The position numbers were made by a program, and so were the translations under genes. DNA of 64,000 nt from Bifidobacterium animalis subsp. animalis ATCC 25527 (GTDB lineage: Bacteria > Actinomycetota > Actinomycetes > Actinomycetales > Bifidobacteriaceae): NCBI RefSeq assembly GCF_000260715.1, contig NC_017834.1, positions 1,240,001 to 1,304,000 on the forward strand, given 5' to 3'. This document shows positions 1 to 8,259 of the stretch, piece after piece. Position 1 is the stretch's first letter; each line of letters begins with the position of its first letter. Below the pieces are notes generated by a model. The model searched no databases. It had not been told where the DNA came from and worked only from the letters and a program-made list of their open reading frames with translations.

Positions 1-734
1 AGCGTCGGGAATTTGCCTGGCACCGCATCCCACTTGAAATCGCCTCCCTCGATGATCACGCCGCCGAGCGTGGTGCCGTGGCCACCTATGAATTTCGTGG
101 CGGATTCCACTACGATGTCCGCACCATGTTCGAGGGGGCGGAACAGATATGGTGTGGCGAAGGTGTTGTCTACAATCACCGGCAAGTGGTGCCGGTGTGC
201 GATCTCGGTGATTGCGTCAAAATCGGGCAGGTCGGCGTTCGGATTGCCGAAGGTCTCGAAATAGACGAGTTTCGTGTTGTCTGCGATCGCCTCCTCGAAT
301 GCGTGGGAATCGTTGGCGTCGACGAAGGTGGTGGTGATGCCGTCGCGTGGCAAGGTGTGGCGCAGCAGATTGAACGTGCCCCCGTATATGTTCTTGGCAG
401 CCACGATATGGTCACCGGCCTGCGTGATGTTACGCACGGCGTACTCCACGGCCGCAGCACCCGAGGCGACCGCCAATCCCGCGGTGCCCCCCTCGAGCGC
501 TGCGATGCGGTCTTCGAACACCCCTTGTGTCGTATTGGTCAATCGCCCGTAGATGTTGCCCGGGTCGGCCAGACCGAATCGGGCCTCGGCGTGGTCGAAA
601 TCGTGGAATACATAGCTGGTCGTCTGGTAGATCGGCACTGCACGGGCGTCGCTGGCCGGGTCTGCGCTCTCCTGGCCGACATGCAGCTGCAGTGTCTCGA
701 AATGGTATGGTGTGTGGGTTTCCTGTGCGCTCAT
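1..734 (-). CDS. metY: O-acetylhomoserine/O-acetylserine sulfhydrylase family protein (partial, N-terminal 244 residues)
   Basis: PLP-dependent enzyme of the Cys/Met metabolism family, which usually joins O-acetylhomoserine with sulfide or a thiol to give homocysteine or methionine in the cytoplasm. The visible part opens with an HFETLQLH segment, has an ASGAAAVEY stretch near residue 91 and ends after [10 protein letters not shown], whose Lys214 is the expected PLP lysine. The window edge cuts off the C-terminal half. Start is the ATG at 734, with AAGGAA a few bases upstream. It is divergent from a vitamin B6 kinase. Cystathionine gamma-synthase or another family member cannot be excluded from the N-terminus alone, but the HFET opening and the wording of the active-site region favour the MetY/CysD type. 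Confidence 0.85.
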   Translation of the reverse strand, partial: MSAQETHTPYHFETLQLHVGQESADPASDARAVPIYQTTSYVFHDFDHAEARFGLADPGNIYGRLTNTTQGVFEDRIAALEGGTAGLAVASGAAAVEYAVRNITQAGDHIVAAKNIYGGTFNLLRHTLPRDGITTTFVDANDSHAFEEAIADNTKLVYFETFGNPNADLPDFDAITEIAHRHHLPVIVDNTFATPYLFRPLEHGADIVVESATKFIGGHGTTLGGVIIEGGDFKWDAVPGKFPT

Positions 735-1040
735 GGTGTTCCTTACGCTCATACACGTTGCCGTGCGTCGTTTTCGTCTGGCGACCCTCGGGTCTGGGCA
801 GCAGATTAGAGAACTCGCACAGCACAATGCAAGCCAGACGTTATCGCGATTGGTTATACCCGTTTATCAATCGGCGCTTGCGCACCTGAACATGAGATCC
901 GTCAGCCCCCACGAGACGGAGGCGACACGCCGAGACCCCTGTGGTGTACCACCTCATCCATGTAACACGGCAGGAATGCGCTTGGCATATCGTTCACCTA
1001 TTGTATGAGGCATATATGGTCGATGACTGCAAGGAGCAAT
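735..1040. other. 306-base divergent intergenic region between metY and the B6 kinase
   Basis: No credible gene here. It must hold the promoters of both divergent genes. The left part contains the metY promoter candidate. The right part is AT-richer, with CATATATGG-like sequence near 1010-1018 that could serve as the -10 region of the kinase gene. No fold matching a SAM riboswitch or T-box could be recognised by eye. Confidence 0.5.
803..832 (-). promoter_or_regulatory. candidate sigma-70 promoter of metY
   Basis: Read on the minus strand, TTGCAT (827-832) and TAATCT (803-808) are separated by 18 bases, about 70 bases upstream of the metY ATG. The match to -35 and -10 consensus is fair and no experimental support is available. 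Confidence 0.35.
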
Positions 1041-1910
1041 ATGCCAGAAGTGCTTTACGAACGCAATCGCGAATATATTCCACGCATCGCAGCGGTGCAT
1101 GACATGTGCGGGTACGGCAAATGCTCGCTCACCGCCGCCATCCCGATCCTCTCGGCTGCCGGCTGCGATGTCTGCCCGGTGCCGACCGCTCTGTTCTCGG
1201 CACATACTCGCTACAAGGTGTTCACCATGGAAGACACCACCGACATGCTGGGCGGATACCTCGACGCCTGGCAGCAGGAGGGCGTTGAGCTCGATGGCGT
1301 CTACTCCGGATTCCTAGGCTCCCCCGATCAGGTGGCGATCATTCAGCGACTGTATCGCGAGTACCCCAAGTCGCTGCGTTTCGTCGACCCGGTGATGGGC
1401 GATGCCGGCGAGATGTATGCCACGTACACGGCACAGCTTTGTGAGGCGATGGGCGCGCTCGTCGATGGCGCGGACCTGCTCATGCCGAACCTGACCGAAT
1501 CCTCCATTCTCACCGGCACCGAGTACCCCGGACAGGACATCACGAACGAGCAGGTCAGGCAGATCATTGGCAATCTGTTCGATATGGGCGCCAAGAACGT
1601 CGTGCTCAAGGGCATCGACCACAATGACGGCCGAATTCGCAACTTCGTGGCCAACGCCAAGGAGGGCGTGGACCGGATGACCGAATGCGTGCATGAGAAA
1701 CTGCCCTACATGTGCCATGGCACCGGCGACGCGTTCGCCTCCGCCATGATCGGCGGCGTGATGGCCGGACTCGACCTTGCAGCGGCAGCCAGACTTGCCG
1801 GCGAATTCGTGCACAACGCGATGGTCCAGACGAAGTTCCAACCCGGCTATCAGGATCGTGGCGTGAGTTTCGAACTGAGCCTGGGAGATTTGACCAGCCT
1901 CGTGGATTGA
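1041..1910 (+). CDS. pdxY: pyridoxal/pyridoxamine kinase (PdxY/PdxK-like)
   Basis: Ribokinase-superfamily kinase that phosphorylates B6 vitamers to make pyridoxal phosphate. 289 residues, the normal size for the family. Visible features: a conserved opening around IAAVHDMCGYGKCSLTAA, a PVMGD segment near residue 116 binding the substrate/Mg-phosphate region, MPNLTES, and the C-terminal GTGDAFASA anion-hole/catalytic Asp motif near residue 226. The ATG at 1041 was chosen over upstream in-frame ATGs at 1005 and 1023 because AAGGAG sits five bases before it. It stands alone, divergent from metY. It would supply PLP for MetY here and MalY at 12 kb (inference). A thiamine-pathway HMP kinase is less likely given the PdxY-type motif set. 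Confidence 0.85.
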   Translation: MPEVLYERNREYIPRIAAVHDMCGYGKCSLTAAIPILSAAGCDVCPVPTALFSAHTRYKVFTMEDTTDMLGGYLDAWQQEGVELDGVYSGFLGSPDQVAIIQRLYREYPKSLRFVDPVMGDAGEMYATYTAQLCEAMGALVDGADLLMPNLTESSILTGTEYPGQDITNEQVRQIIGNLFDMGAKNVVLKGIDHNDGRIRNFVANAKEGVDRMTECVHEKLPYMCHGTGDAFASAMIGGVMAGLDLAAAARLAGEFVHNAMVQTKFQPGYQDRGVSFELSLGDLTSLVD

Positions 1911-1928
1911 GCAGGTCGTGGATCTGAT

Positions 1929-1962
1929 GCATTCGCCCCGCATGAAAATGCAGGGCGAATGC
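1929..1962 (+). terminator. intrinsic terminator-like hairpin after the B6 kinase
   Basis: GCATTCGCCC (1929-1938) pairs perfectly with GGGCGAATGC (1953-1962). A further CAT/ATG pairing lies inside the loop. It starts 19 bases after the kinase stop codon. There is no clear T run, so termination strength is uncertain. Confidence 0.55.
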
Positions 1963-2106
1963 GTATTCCAATGCCGACACGCACAATGGACATCCCGAAT
2001 GTGAATAACCGCTTGGGTGTCCACATTCGACACCAATGCAAGCCGGGTTATCCACAAATCTTCAAAGCCGGTTGCATGCGTGCCGCGATGTTGCTGGACT
2101 TGGAGC

Positions 2107-2583
2107 ATGGACATTACATCACAGCACAACAGCACATCGCCGACACTGGCGACCATACCCACACAGACAGTCGTGGACGCGGATACCCTCGAGCAATGCA
2201 AGGCCATGCTCTTGGCCCCGGACCTCACCGCCCGGCAGATCGGCTCCCGGGGAGAGCGGCTTTGCCGGGCATGGCTGATCGAACATCATTGGCACGTGTT
2301 GGCCTGCAACTGGCACTGCCGGTTCGGTGAGATTGACATCATCGCGCTTACCTCGCACAGCACCATCGTATTCGTCGAGGTCAAGACGCGTAGATCCACA
2401 TCATGCGGCATCCCCGAGGAGGCAGTGCATGCTGCCAAACAGATGCGTGTTCGTCGGGCCGCAATATGCTGGCTCGGTGAGCATGGATCGACCATACGCC
2501 ACATCGGAGTGCGTTTCGATGTCATCGCCGTCACCGTCACACCCACCGACGTCTTCATTCATCATGTGCCGGAGGCGTTCTGA
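2107..2583 (+). CDS. YraN/UPF0102 family nuclease-like protein
   Basis: Small restriction-endonuclease-fold protein of unknown cellular role. The family core begins at LTARQIGSRGE and contains RFGEIDIIA followed by VEVKTRR, which supply the E, D and ExK residues typical of PD-(D/E)xK folds. The core needs only about 120 residues. The reading frame is open further upstream (a GTG at 2017, ATGs at 2107 and 2206) and none has a well-spaced Shine-Dalgarno, so the exact start is unsure and an N-terminal extension is possible. The TGA stop overlaps the ATG of comM (TGATG), indicating translational coupling. It is the first gene of the conserved yraN-comM-dprA order. Confidence 0.8.
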   Translation: MDITSQHNSTSPTLATIPTQTVVDADTLEQCKAMLLAPDLTARQIGSRGERLCRAWLIEHHWHVLACNWHCRFGEIDIIALTSHSTIVFVEVKTRRSTSCGIPEEAVHAAKQMRVRRAAICWLGEHGSTIRHIGVRFDVIAVTVTPTDVFIHHVPEAF

Positions 2584-4115
2584 TGGCTCTGGGAACAGCG
2601 TTGTCAGTCGGTCTGGTGGGGCTCAAGGCCTTCGTGATACAGTTGCAGGCATTCATCTCTCCTGGCCTGCCGTTCTTCTCCATCATCGGGCTGCCCGATG
2701 CGTCGCTGAGCGAGGCCAGAGAGCGCGTGAAATCGGCATGCACCGCAAGCGGCTTCAAATGGCCCCAGACCCGGGTGACCGTCAACATGTCGCCGGCCTC
2801 GATGCCCAAACGAGGTTCCTCACACGATCTCGCCATCGCCGCCAGTGTGCTCAGCGCCTCGGAATTCATAGAGCCCGACGCGTTGGACAACACTGTGCTA
2901 CTCGGCGAGCTCAACCTCGATGGCACGGTGCTGCCCATCAACGGCCTGCTGCCAATCATGCTGCATATGAAGGAGCACGGCATGAACCGCGTCGTGGTTC
3001 CCCGTGCCAACCGCGATGAGGCTGAACTGGTTGACGGCTTGGATGTCATGTACGTCTCGCATCTGGGTGAACTCATCGAACTGTTCGGAGGTCGTGCCAA
3101 CTACACGGTCCATGAGATTCATGTGGACGCCCGAAGACGCGACCTGCCGGAAGGCAATCTGCTGCCTGTCGGCGACATGAACGAAGTGGTGGGCCAGCAC
3201 GACGCGAAGGAGGCGCTGAAGATCGCAGCAGCCGGAGGACACCATGTGCTCATGACCGGACCACCCGGCATGGGCAAAACCATGCTCGCCTCACGCTTCC
3301 CTGGCATACTCGCCCCGCTGAACCAACAACAGCAATTCGAAGTGGCATCCATTCGCTCGCTCTGCGGTCAGCTGGGCACCCACGGCATCGACAGCATGCC
3401 ACCATTCGAGGCTCCGCACCACACCGCCTCCGTCGCCTCATTGGTGGGAGGAGGCACCGGTCTGGGAGAACCGGGATCGGTGACACGCGCCCACCATGGG
3501 GTGCTGTTCCTCGACGAGGCGCCTGAATTCGCGCCACGCGCGCTGCAATCGCTCAGGGAACCGTTGGAGGCCGGGTATATCGCCGTGTCACGGTCCAAGG
3601 GCATCACAATCTTCCCCGCGCAATTCCAGCTCATCATGGCGGCTAACCCATGCCCATGCGGCTACGGGTATGGCACCGGCGAACGCTGCACCTGCAGGGA
3701 ACGCGACCGCATACGGTATTTCAGCCGACTCTCCGGCCCCATTCTCGACCGCGTCGACATGCAGCTGCAGGTGTGCCCCGTTTCCCACATAGGCTCCCGG
3801 CAATTACCGGAAGGCGACAGCAGCGAGCGCATCCGCCAACAGGTCATCGCTGCACGGGATATGGCGGTGGAGCGATTCCGACCATTCGGCTGGACAAGCA
3901 ATGCCCAGGCTGCAGGGTCGTGGTTACGGGAGCACACCCCCCACCGTGTGCTCGCCGTGGTGAACCAGGCGCTCTCCTCCTATCAGATCAGTCTGCGAGG
4001 GGCCTACCGCGTGATGAAGCTCTCATGGACCATCTGCGATCTCGATGGACGTACAAGTCCGAACCTCGACGATGTCGACCGCGCGCTCTCGTTGCGCACC
4101 ACTGAAGTCAACTGA
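2583..4115 (+). CDS. comM: YifB/ComM family Mg-chelatase-like AAA+ ATPase
   Basis: Hexameric AAA+ helicase-like protein. ComM homologues promote branch migration during natural transformation. 510 residues, the full family length. The N-terminal ChlI-type domain covers about residues 20-140. Walker A GPPGMGKTML lies near residue 225, Walker B VLFLDEAPEF near 306, and the AANPCPCG sensor-like segment with the Cys-rich CTCRERDR stretch near 355-380. The C-terminal Mg-chelatase domain carries RLSGPILDRVD. Overlaps the yraN stop by one base and is followed after 33 bases by dprA, both linked to DNA uptake/recombination. Function in bifidobacteria, which are not known to be readily transformable, is inferred. 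Confidence 0.92.
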   Translation: MALGTALSVGLVGLKAFVIQLQAFISPGLPFFSIIGLPDASLSEARERVKSACTASGFKWPQTRVTVNMSPASMPKRGSSHDLAIAASVLSASEFIEPDALDNTVLLGELNLDGTVLPINGLLPIMLHMKEHGMNRVVVPRANRDEAELVDGLDVMYVSHLGELIELFGGRANYTVHEIHVDARRRDLPEGNLLPVGDMNEVVGQHDAKEALKIAAAGGHHVLMTGPPGMGKTMLASRFPGILAPLNQQQQFEVASIRSLCGQLGTHGIDSMPPFEAPHHTASVASLVGGGTGLGEPGSVTRAHHGVLFLDEAPEFAPRALQSLREPLEAGYIAVSRSKGITIFPAQFQLIMAANPCPCGYGYGTGERCTCRERDRIRYFSRLSGPILDRVDMQLQVCPVSHIGSRQLPEGDSSERIRQQVIAARDMAVERFRPFGWTSNAQAAGSWLREHTPHRVLAVVNQALSSYQISLRGAYRVMKLSWTICDLDGRTSPNLDDVDRALSLRTTEVN

Positions 4116-4148
4116 ACCTACTCGGCCCCACCTTGAAACGGAGAAGAC

Positions 4149-5294
4149 ATGACCGCCATCACCCATCAGACCACGTCACAATCACACGCGGCACCCGCAC
4201 AACCCACGTTGAGCGCCAAGGCGCTGCTGCAGTCCGACGACGAAGCGCTCGCCCGCATGTTGCTGACCCACTGCAGCGAATGTGCCAATGCACTCATGAC
4301 CTCGTTGCTGAAGGGATGCGACAGCGAACATCCAGGCGTGGAGGCACTGCGTGCGCTGCTCATGGTTGCATGCGCCGCCACCGAACAAGAACAGCGACGT
4401 GCACGCAACACCTTGGAATGCATGTTCATTCTGGGCACGGCACGCTGGGGCCGCAAGGCGCGCAGCGAAGGCGTGGCCTCCTTCCAGCTGGCCTCACAAC
4501 GCTGGGTCGGCCGCCTGCTGCAGCTGCCGACCTTCGACCCGGATGCGCTATTCGCTCTGTTCACCGGACAAGGCGCCTATACCGTTGTCATTCCCGGTTC
4601 GCCCTACTGGCCAGAGTCGTTGGAGGACCTCGACGTGCGCTCTGATTGGGCGCCTCCACTTGCCTTGTGGGTGCAGGGCGACGCAATGGCCCTCACATCA
4701 TGTGATCGCCCTGTGGCCGTAGTGGGTTCGCGTGGCATGAATGAATACGGGCGCCACGTTGCGAGAACCCTGGCCTGCCAGACGGCCATGAATGGCCATC
4801 TCGTCGTTTCCGGCGGTGCCATGGGCATCGATGCCGCGTCGCATTGGGGAGCGCTCGAGGCCATGAATCAGCTCGGAGCCAAAGTGGCCGGAAGAACCGT
4901 GGCGATATTCGCCGGCGGACTCGACCATTGTGGACCCACCACGAATATGCGGCTCTTCGAGCAGATCTGCGCCCAGCATGGGGCTTTGGTGTCGGAATGC
5001 ACCCCGGGCACGATACCGGAGCCACGCCGGTTCCTGCTGCGCAATCGGCTGATCGCGGCACTGGCCTATTCGGTCGTGGTCGCACAGGCCCGGCTGCGCT
5101 CCGGAGCGCTCAATACGGCAGGCTGGGCGAACGAGATGAACCGCAGGCTCTTCGCAGTGCCGGGCGAGATCACGACACCCGCGCATGCTGGGTGCAACAG
5201 GCTCATCGCCGACCAGCAGGCGTCGTTGCTCTCCAGCACCTCGGATATCGAGCAACTGTGCCATGAGACCCATGCACCGAGCCTCAGACCATAA
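4149..5294 (+). CDS. dprA: DNA-processing protein DprA (Smf)
   Basis: Cytoplasmic Rossmann-fold protein that binds incoming single-stranded DNA and loads RecA. 381 residues. A poorly conserved N-terminal helical region (about 1-140) is followed by the Smf domain: VVGSRGMNEYGR, the SGGAMGIDAASH phosphate-binding-like loop, then RNRLIAALAYSVVVAQA and FAVPGEITTPAHAGCN. Start ATG at 4149 has GGAG five bases upstream. Third gene of yraN-comM-dprA. The frdA start lies only 28 bases past its stop, so frdA may be transcribed from within or through dprA. Confidence 0.92.
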   Translation: MTAITHQTTSQSHAAPAQPTLSAKALLQSDDEALARMLLTHCSECANALMTSLLKGCDSEHPGVEALRALLMVACAATEQEQRRARNTLECMFILGTARWGRKARSEGVASFQLASQRWVGRLLQLPTFDPDALFALFTGQGAYTVVIPGSPYWPESLEDLDVRSDWAPPLALWVQGDAMALTSCDRPVAVVGSRGMNEYGRHVARTLACQTAMNGHLVVSGGAMGIDAASHWGALEAMNQLGAKVAGRTVAIFAGGLDHCGPTTNMRLFEQICAQHGALVSECTPGTIPEPRRFLLRNRLIAALAYSVVVAQARLRSGALNTAGWANEMNRRLFAVPGEITTPAHAGCNRLIADQQASLLSSTSDIEQLCHETHAPSLRP

Positions 5295-5322
5295 ACGTCA
5301 GGCCCTATGGCAGAATCGAGGT

Positions 5323-7182
5323 ATGAGTCCAACCAAGGTTGAAGACATGTATGATGCGGTGATCGTGGGTGCGGGCGGGGCCGGTCTGTCCGCAGCGCTG
5401 GGATTCTACCGCAGTCAGGAGGTCGCTGATCTCAGGGATCGGGGCATCGAGCCCAAGGTGTTGGTGATTTCCAAGTTGCAACCCCTGCGATCGCATACCG
5501 GATCCGCCGAAGGCGGCATAGCCGCCAGCCTCGGCGACATGGAACCCGACGAATGGCAATGGCATTACTACGACACCGTGAAAGGCGGCGATTGGCTCGT
5601 CGATCAGGATGCCGCCAAGTTGTTGGCCAAGGAGGCCGCCCGCACCGTACGTGACCTGGAGCATGACGGAGTCGCCTTCTCCCGTACCGAGGATGGAAGA
5701 ATCGCCCAACGGCGTTTCGGAGGCCATACCGGCGACTTCGGCAAAGCCCCGGTCAAACGCGCCGCCTATGCCGCCGACCGGGTGGGCCACCAGATTCTGT
5801 TCGCCCTCTGGCAGCAATGCGTGGCACAGGGCGTTGCATTCGCTGAGGAATGGTACGTGACCGATCTTGTACTCAACGCCGATCATACGGCCAGCGAAGG
5901 TGTGGTCGCCTACGACGTCGCCACCGGCACGACCCATGCCATCGCCGCGCGCAACGTGCTCATGGCGACCGGCGGTGCCGGACGCCTGTTCCATACGACG
6001 TCGAATTCCCACGATCTCACTGGCGATGGCATGGCATTGGCCTTGCAGGCGGGCCTTGATCTTGAAGACACCGAGTTCCTGCAGTTCCATCCCACTGGCC
6101 TGGCGCACACCGGAATCCTTCTCTCGGAGGCCTCGCGGGCCGAAGGCGGCGTATTGCGCAATGCCATGGGCGAGGCGTTCATGGAACACTATGCGCCTGA
6201 ACACAAGGACCTGGCCGCACGTGATGTGGTCTCAAGGGCCATTCGCAGCGAGGTCATGGCCGGGCGGGGCGTCGCCGACCCGAAGGATCCGGAAGCGCCC
6301 AAGGACTGTGTATGGCTCGATATGACCGGCATCGACGCCACACGAATGCATGAGGTGCTACCACAGGTGGTCGAAACGATCCGGGATTATGCCGGGCTCG
6401 ATCCCGCCACGGACCTCGTGCCGGTCAAACCGACCGCGCATTACACGATGGGCGGCATTCCAATCACCGTCGATGGCGAAGTCTACATTCCCGCAGCCGA
6501 CGGGCGACAGATTATAACGGGACTGTATGCGGCGGGCGAATGCTCGTGTGTCAGCGTGCACGGAGCCAATCGCCTTGGAGGAAACTCACTGCTCGACGCA
6601 TGCCTGTTCGGCACTCGCGCCGGACGCTCCATCGCCACCCGAGTGGCGGCCGATCCGGTTGCCGCATCGGATGTGGAAGGTGACACGCACGCCCTTGCAC
6701 AAGAACTCGTCGACGCGTCGAATCGACGCAAAGGCATCATCGACACACTGCTCGAATCCGCTGACTCTGCAGAGGAAACGCCGCAGAGCGACAACGCCTA
6801 TGCGCTCATCGCCGATCTCGGCACCTTCATGGAAGCGCATGCAGCCGTGGCCACCGACGCCACCTTGCTCGACAAGGCAATGGCCGGATTGCGAAACGAG
6901 CTCATTCCACGTTCCGAACTACTGCATGCCCATGGCGATTCCAAAGTGTTCAACCAGGAGATCACCGCGATTCTCGAGGCGCGTCATCTCTGCGAGCTCG
7001 CGCTGGCCATGCTCGAGGCCACACGCGCCCGCGAGGAGTCCCGCGGCTCGCTCTATCGCAGCGATTTCCCCGAGCGTAACGATGCCGAATATCTCAGGCA
7101 TTCATTCGTGAACCTCAACGGCGACGTCAGCTGGGCGCCGGTGAACATCGTGGACATCGAACCAGGCTCGCGCTCGTACTGA
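5323..7182 (+). CDS. frdA: fumarate reductase/succinate dehydrogenase flavoprotein subunit
   Basis: FAD enzyme interconverting fumarate and succinate; in a fermentative bifidobacterium the likely direction is fumarate reduction. 619 residues. N-terminal FAD-binding GAGGAGLSAA near residue 17. The SHTGSAEGGIAAS segment near 56 contains the His that covalently holds FAD in this family. FHPTGL, the HYTMGGI substrate-side motif near 372 and HGANRLGGNSLLDA follow. Start ATG at 5323 was chosen because upstream in-frame codons lie inside dprA; the next ATG at 5347 is also possible. A strong hairpin follows (7187-7231). No cytochrome b/anchor subunit genes are nearby, so membrane attachment and the electron donor are unknown. 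Confidence 0.93.
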   Translation: MSPTKVEDMYDAVIVGAGGAGLSAALGFYRSQEVADLRDRGIEPKVLVISKLQPLRSHTGSAEGGIAASLGDMEPDEWQWHYYDTVKGGDWLVDQDAAKLLAKEAARTVRDLEHDGVAFSRTEDGRIAQRRFGGHTGDFGKAPVKRAAYAADRVGHQILFALWQQCVAQGVAFAEEWYVTDLVLNADHTASEGVVAYDVATGTTHAIAARNVLMATGGAGRLFHTTSNSHDLTGDGMALALQAGLDLEDTEFLQFHPTGLAHTGILLSEASRAEGGVLRNAMGEAFMEHYAPEHKDLAARDVVSRAIRSEVMAGRGVADPKDPEAPKDCVWLDMTGIDATRMHEVLPQVVETIRDYAGLDPATDLVPVKPTAHYTMGGIPITVDGEVYIPAADGRQIITGLYAAGECSCVSVHGANRLGGNSLLDACLFGTRAGRSIATRVAADPVAASDVEGDTHALAQELVDASNRRKGIIDTLLESADSAEETPQSDNAYALIADLGTFMEAHAAVATDATLLDKAMAGLRNELIPRSELLHAHGDSKVFNQEITAILEARHLCELALAMLEATRAREESRGSLYRSDFPERNDAEYLRHSFVNLNGDVSWAPVNIVDIEPGSRSY

Positions 7183-7186
7183 TTCC

Positions 7187-7231
7187 AGCCGTGACTGGCG
7201 CAACCGTGAGAATGTTGCGCCGGTCACGGCT
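7187..7231 (+). terminator. strong terminator hairpin between frdA and frdB
   Basis: Arms 7187-7204 and 7214-7231 are 18 bases each, pairing throughout with one G-T wobble, with a 9-base loop. The right arm runs straight into TTTT. This is a textbook intrinsic terminator five bases after the frdA stop codon. Confidence 0.8.
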
Positions 7232-7232
7232 T

Positions 7233-7260
7233 TTGCATGTGCGCGCATATACAATATGAG
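7233..7260 (+). promoter_or_regulatory. candidate promoter of frdB
   Basis: TTGCAT (7233-7238) and TATGAG (7255-7260) are 16 bases apart, immediately after the frdA terminator. An alternative -10 is TACAAT (7250-7255). A short inverted repeat, ACAGT...ACTGT (7261-7277), lies just downstream. Supported only by sequence resemblance and by the need for a promoter after the terminator. Confidence 0.35.
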
Positions 7261-7290
7261 ACAGTATTCGACACTGTGGAAAGGCATTGC

Positions 7291-8247
7291 ATGAGCTTCC
7301 CATCCCCCGTCATCCAAGCGACGGTGACATTGCGTGTGCACCGCTTCACCCCGCGCCCCGAACGGGAGCGCCGACATTCGTCGAGTCCGTTCGGCAGACG
7401 CGGCGGCTCGCCGTTCGCGGATTCCGCACGCGCCGGCAGGCCACGCGGCAAATCCTGGGTGCAGGAATACGAGTTGCTCGTGCGTCCCGAAGACACGTTG
7501 CTCGACTGTCTGCTCACCATCAAACGCGATATCGACCCGACACTGGCGTTCCGCTATTCCTGCGGCCACGGCATGTGCGGTTCGGATGCCGTCGCCGTCA
7601 ACGGCACACCCACGTTGCTGTGCACGGCACAAGTGAAGGATTGGGTGCAGCGGCTACCCAACATCTCCTACCCCGACGACGAGGGATTCCGCCGTACCGG
7701 CGATGTCGACGACGCAAACGACGTCAACGCATTCGAGGAGGACCTCGCCCATCAGATCGACGAAGGGGATCATCTGGGTGTCATCGAACTCGCTGCACTT
7801 CCCGGCTTCCCGGTCAAGCGCGATCTTGTTGCCGACATCGATTCGATGCTTGAACAGATTCGCCGTCTCAAACCCTACCTCATTCACCACAATGCCATCA
7901 AGACCCGTGAGGACGGCAAGGTGGATGTGCTGGAGTATCTGCAGAATCCACAGGAACTGGCCAAATATGAGTTGCTCAGCAACTGCATCGCCTGCGGCGT
8001 GTGCGAAGGGGCATGTCCGGTCTATGCCGGTGGTGAGGCGTTCATCGGCCCGGCGGCGCTCATCAATCAGGCGCGATTCATCAACGATTCGCGCGACACT
8101 GCAACCGAGGAACGCCTTGAGGCCCTTGACACCGCCGATGGTGTGCAGGCATGCCAATCGGTGCGGGCATGCTCCAGGCAGTGCCCCCGCGGCATTGACG
8201 TGGGCGAGGAGATCTGGCAACTCATTGCGCAGGTGAAAGAGCGGTAA
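7291..8247 (+). CDS. frdB: fumarate reductase/succinate dehydrogenase iron-sulfur subunit
   Basis: Electron-transfer partner of FrdA. 318 residues. The N-terminal ferredoxin-like domain binds a 2Fe-2S cluster through SCGHGMCG near residue 91 and LLCTAQ near 111. The C-terminal domain has CIACGVCEGACP near 232 and CQSVRACSRQCP near 288 for the 4Fe-4S and 3Fe-4S type clusters. Unusual: about 35 Arg/Ser/Pro-rich residues (roughly 16-52) interrupt the normally compact first beta strands. ATG at 7291 is preceded by GGAAAGG at good spacing; the in-frame ATG at 7237 lies close to the terminator and is unlikely. No anchor subunit follows. The next gene starts within 6-12 bases. Confidence 0.93.
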   Translation: MSFPSPVIQATVTLRVHRFTPRPERERRHSSSPFGRRGGSPFADSARAGRPRGKSWVQEYELLVRPEDTLLDCLLTIKRDIDPTLAFRYSCGHGMCGSDAVAVNGTPTLLCTAQVKDWVQRLPNISYPDDEGFRRTGDVDDANDVNAFEEDLAHQIDEGDHLGVIELAALPGFPVKRDLVADIDSMLEQIRRLKPYLIHHNAIKTREDGKVDVLEYLQNPQELAKYELLSNCIACGVCEGACPVYAGGEAFIGPAALINQARFINDSRDTATEERLEALDTADGVQACQSVRACSRQCPRGIDVGEEIWQLIAQVKER

Positions 8248-8259
8248 GGAAGAATGAAT

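Noticed and set aside
735-1040. SAM riboswitch or T-box upstream of metY
   Set aside because: Such control would fit the gene, but no conserved core or terminator/antiterminator pair could be found by eye in the minus-strand leader. A covariance-model search would decide.
1314-2228. A minus-strand frame covering the B6 kinase and yraN start
   Set aside because: Overlaps two supported plus-strand genes and has no motif or ribosome site.
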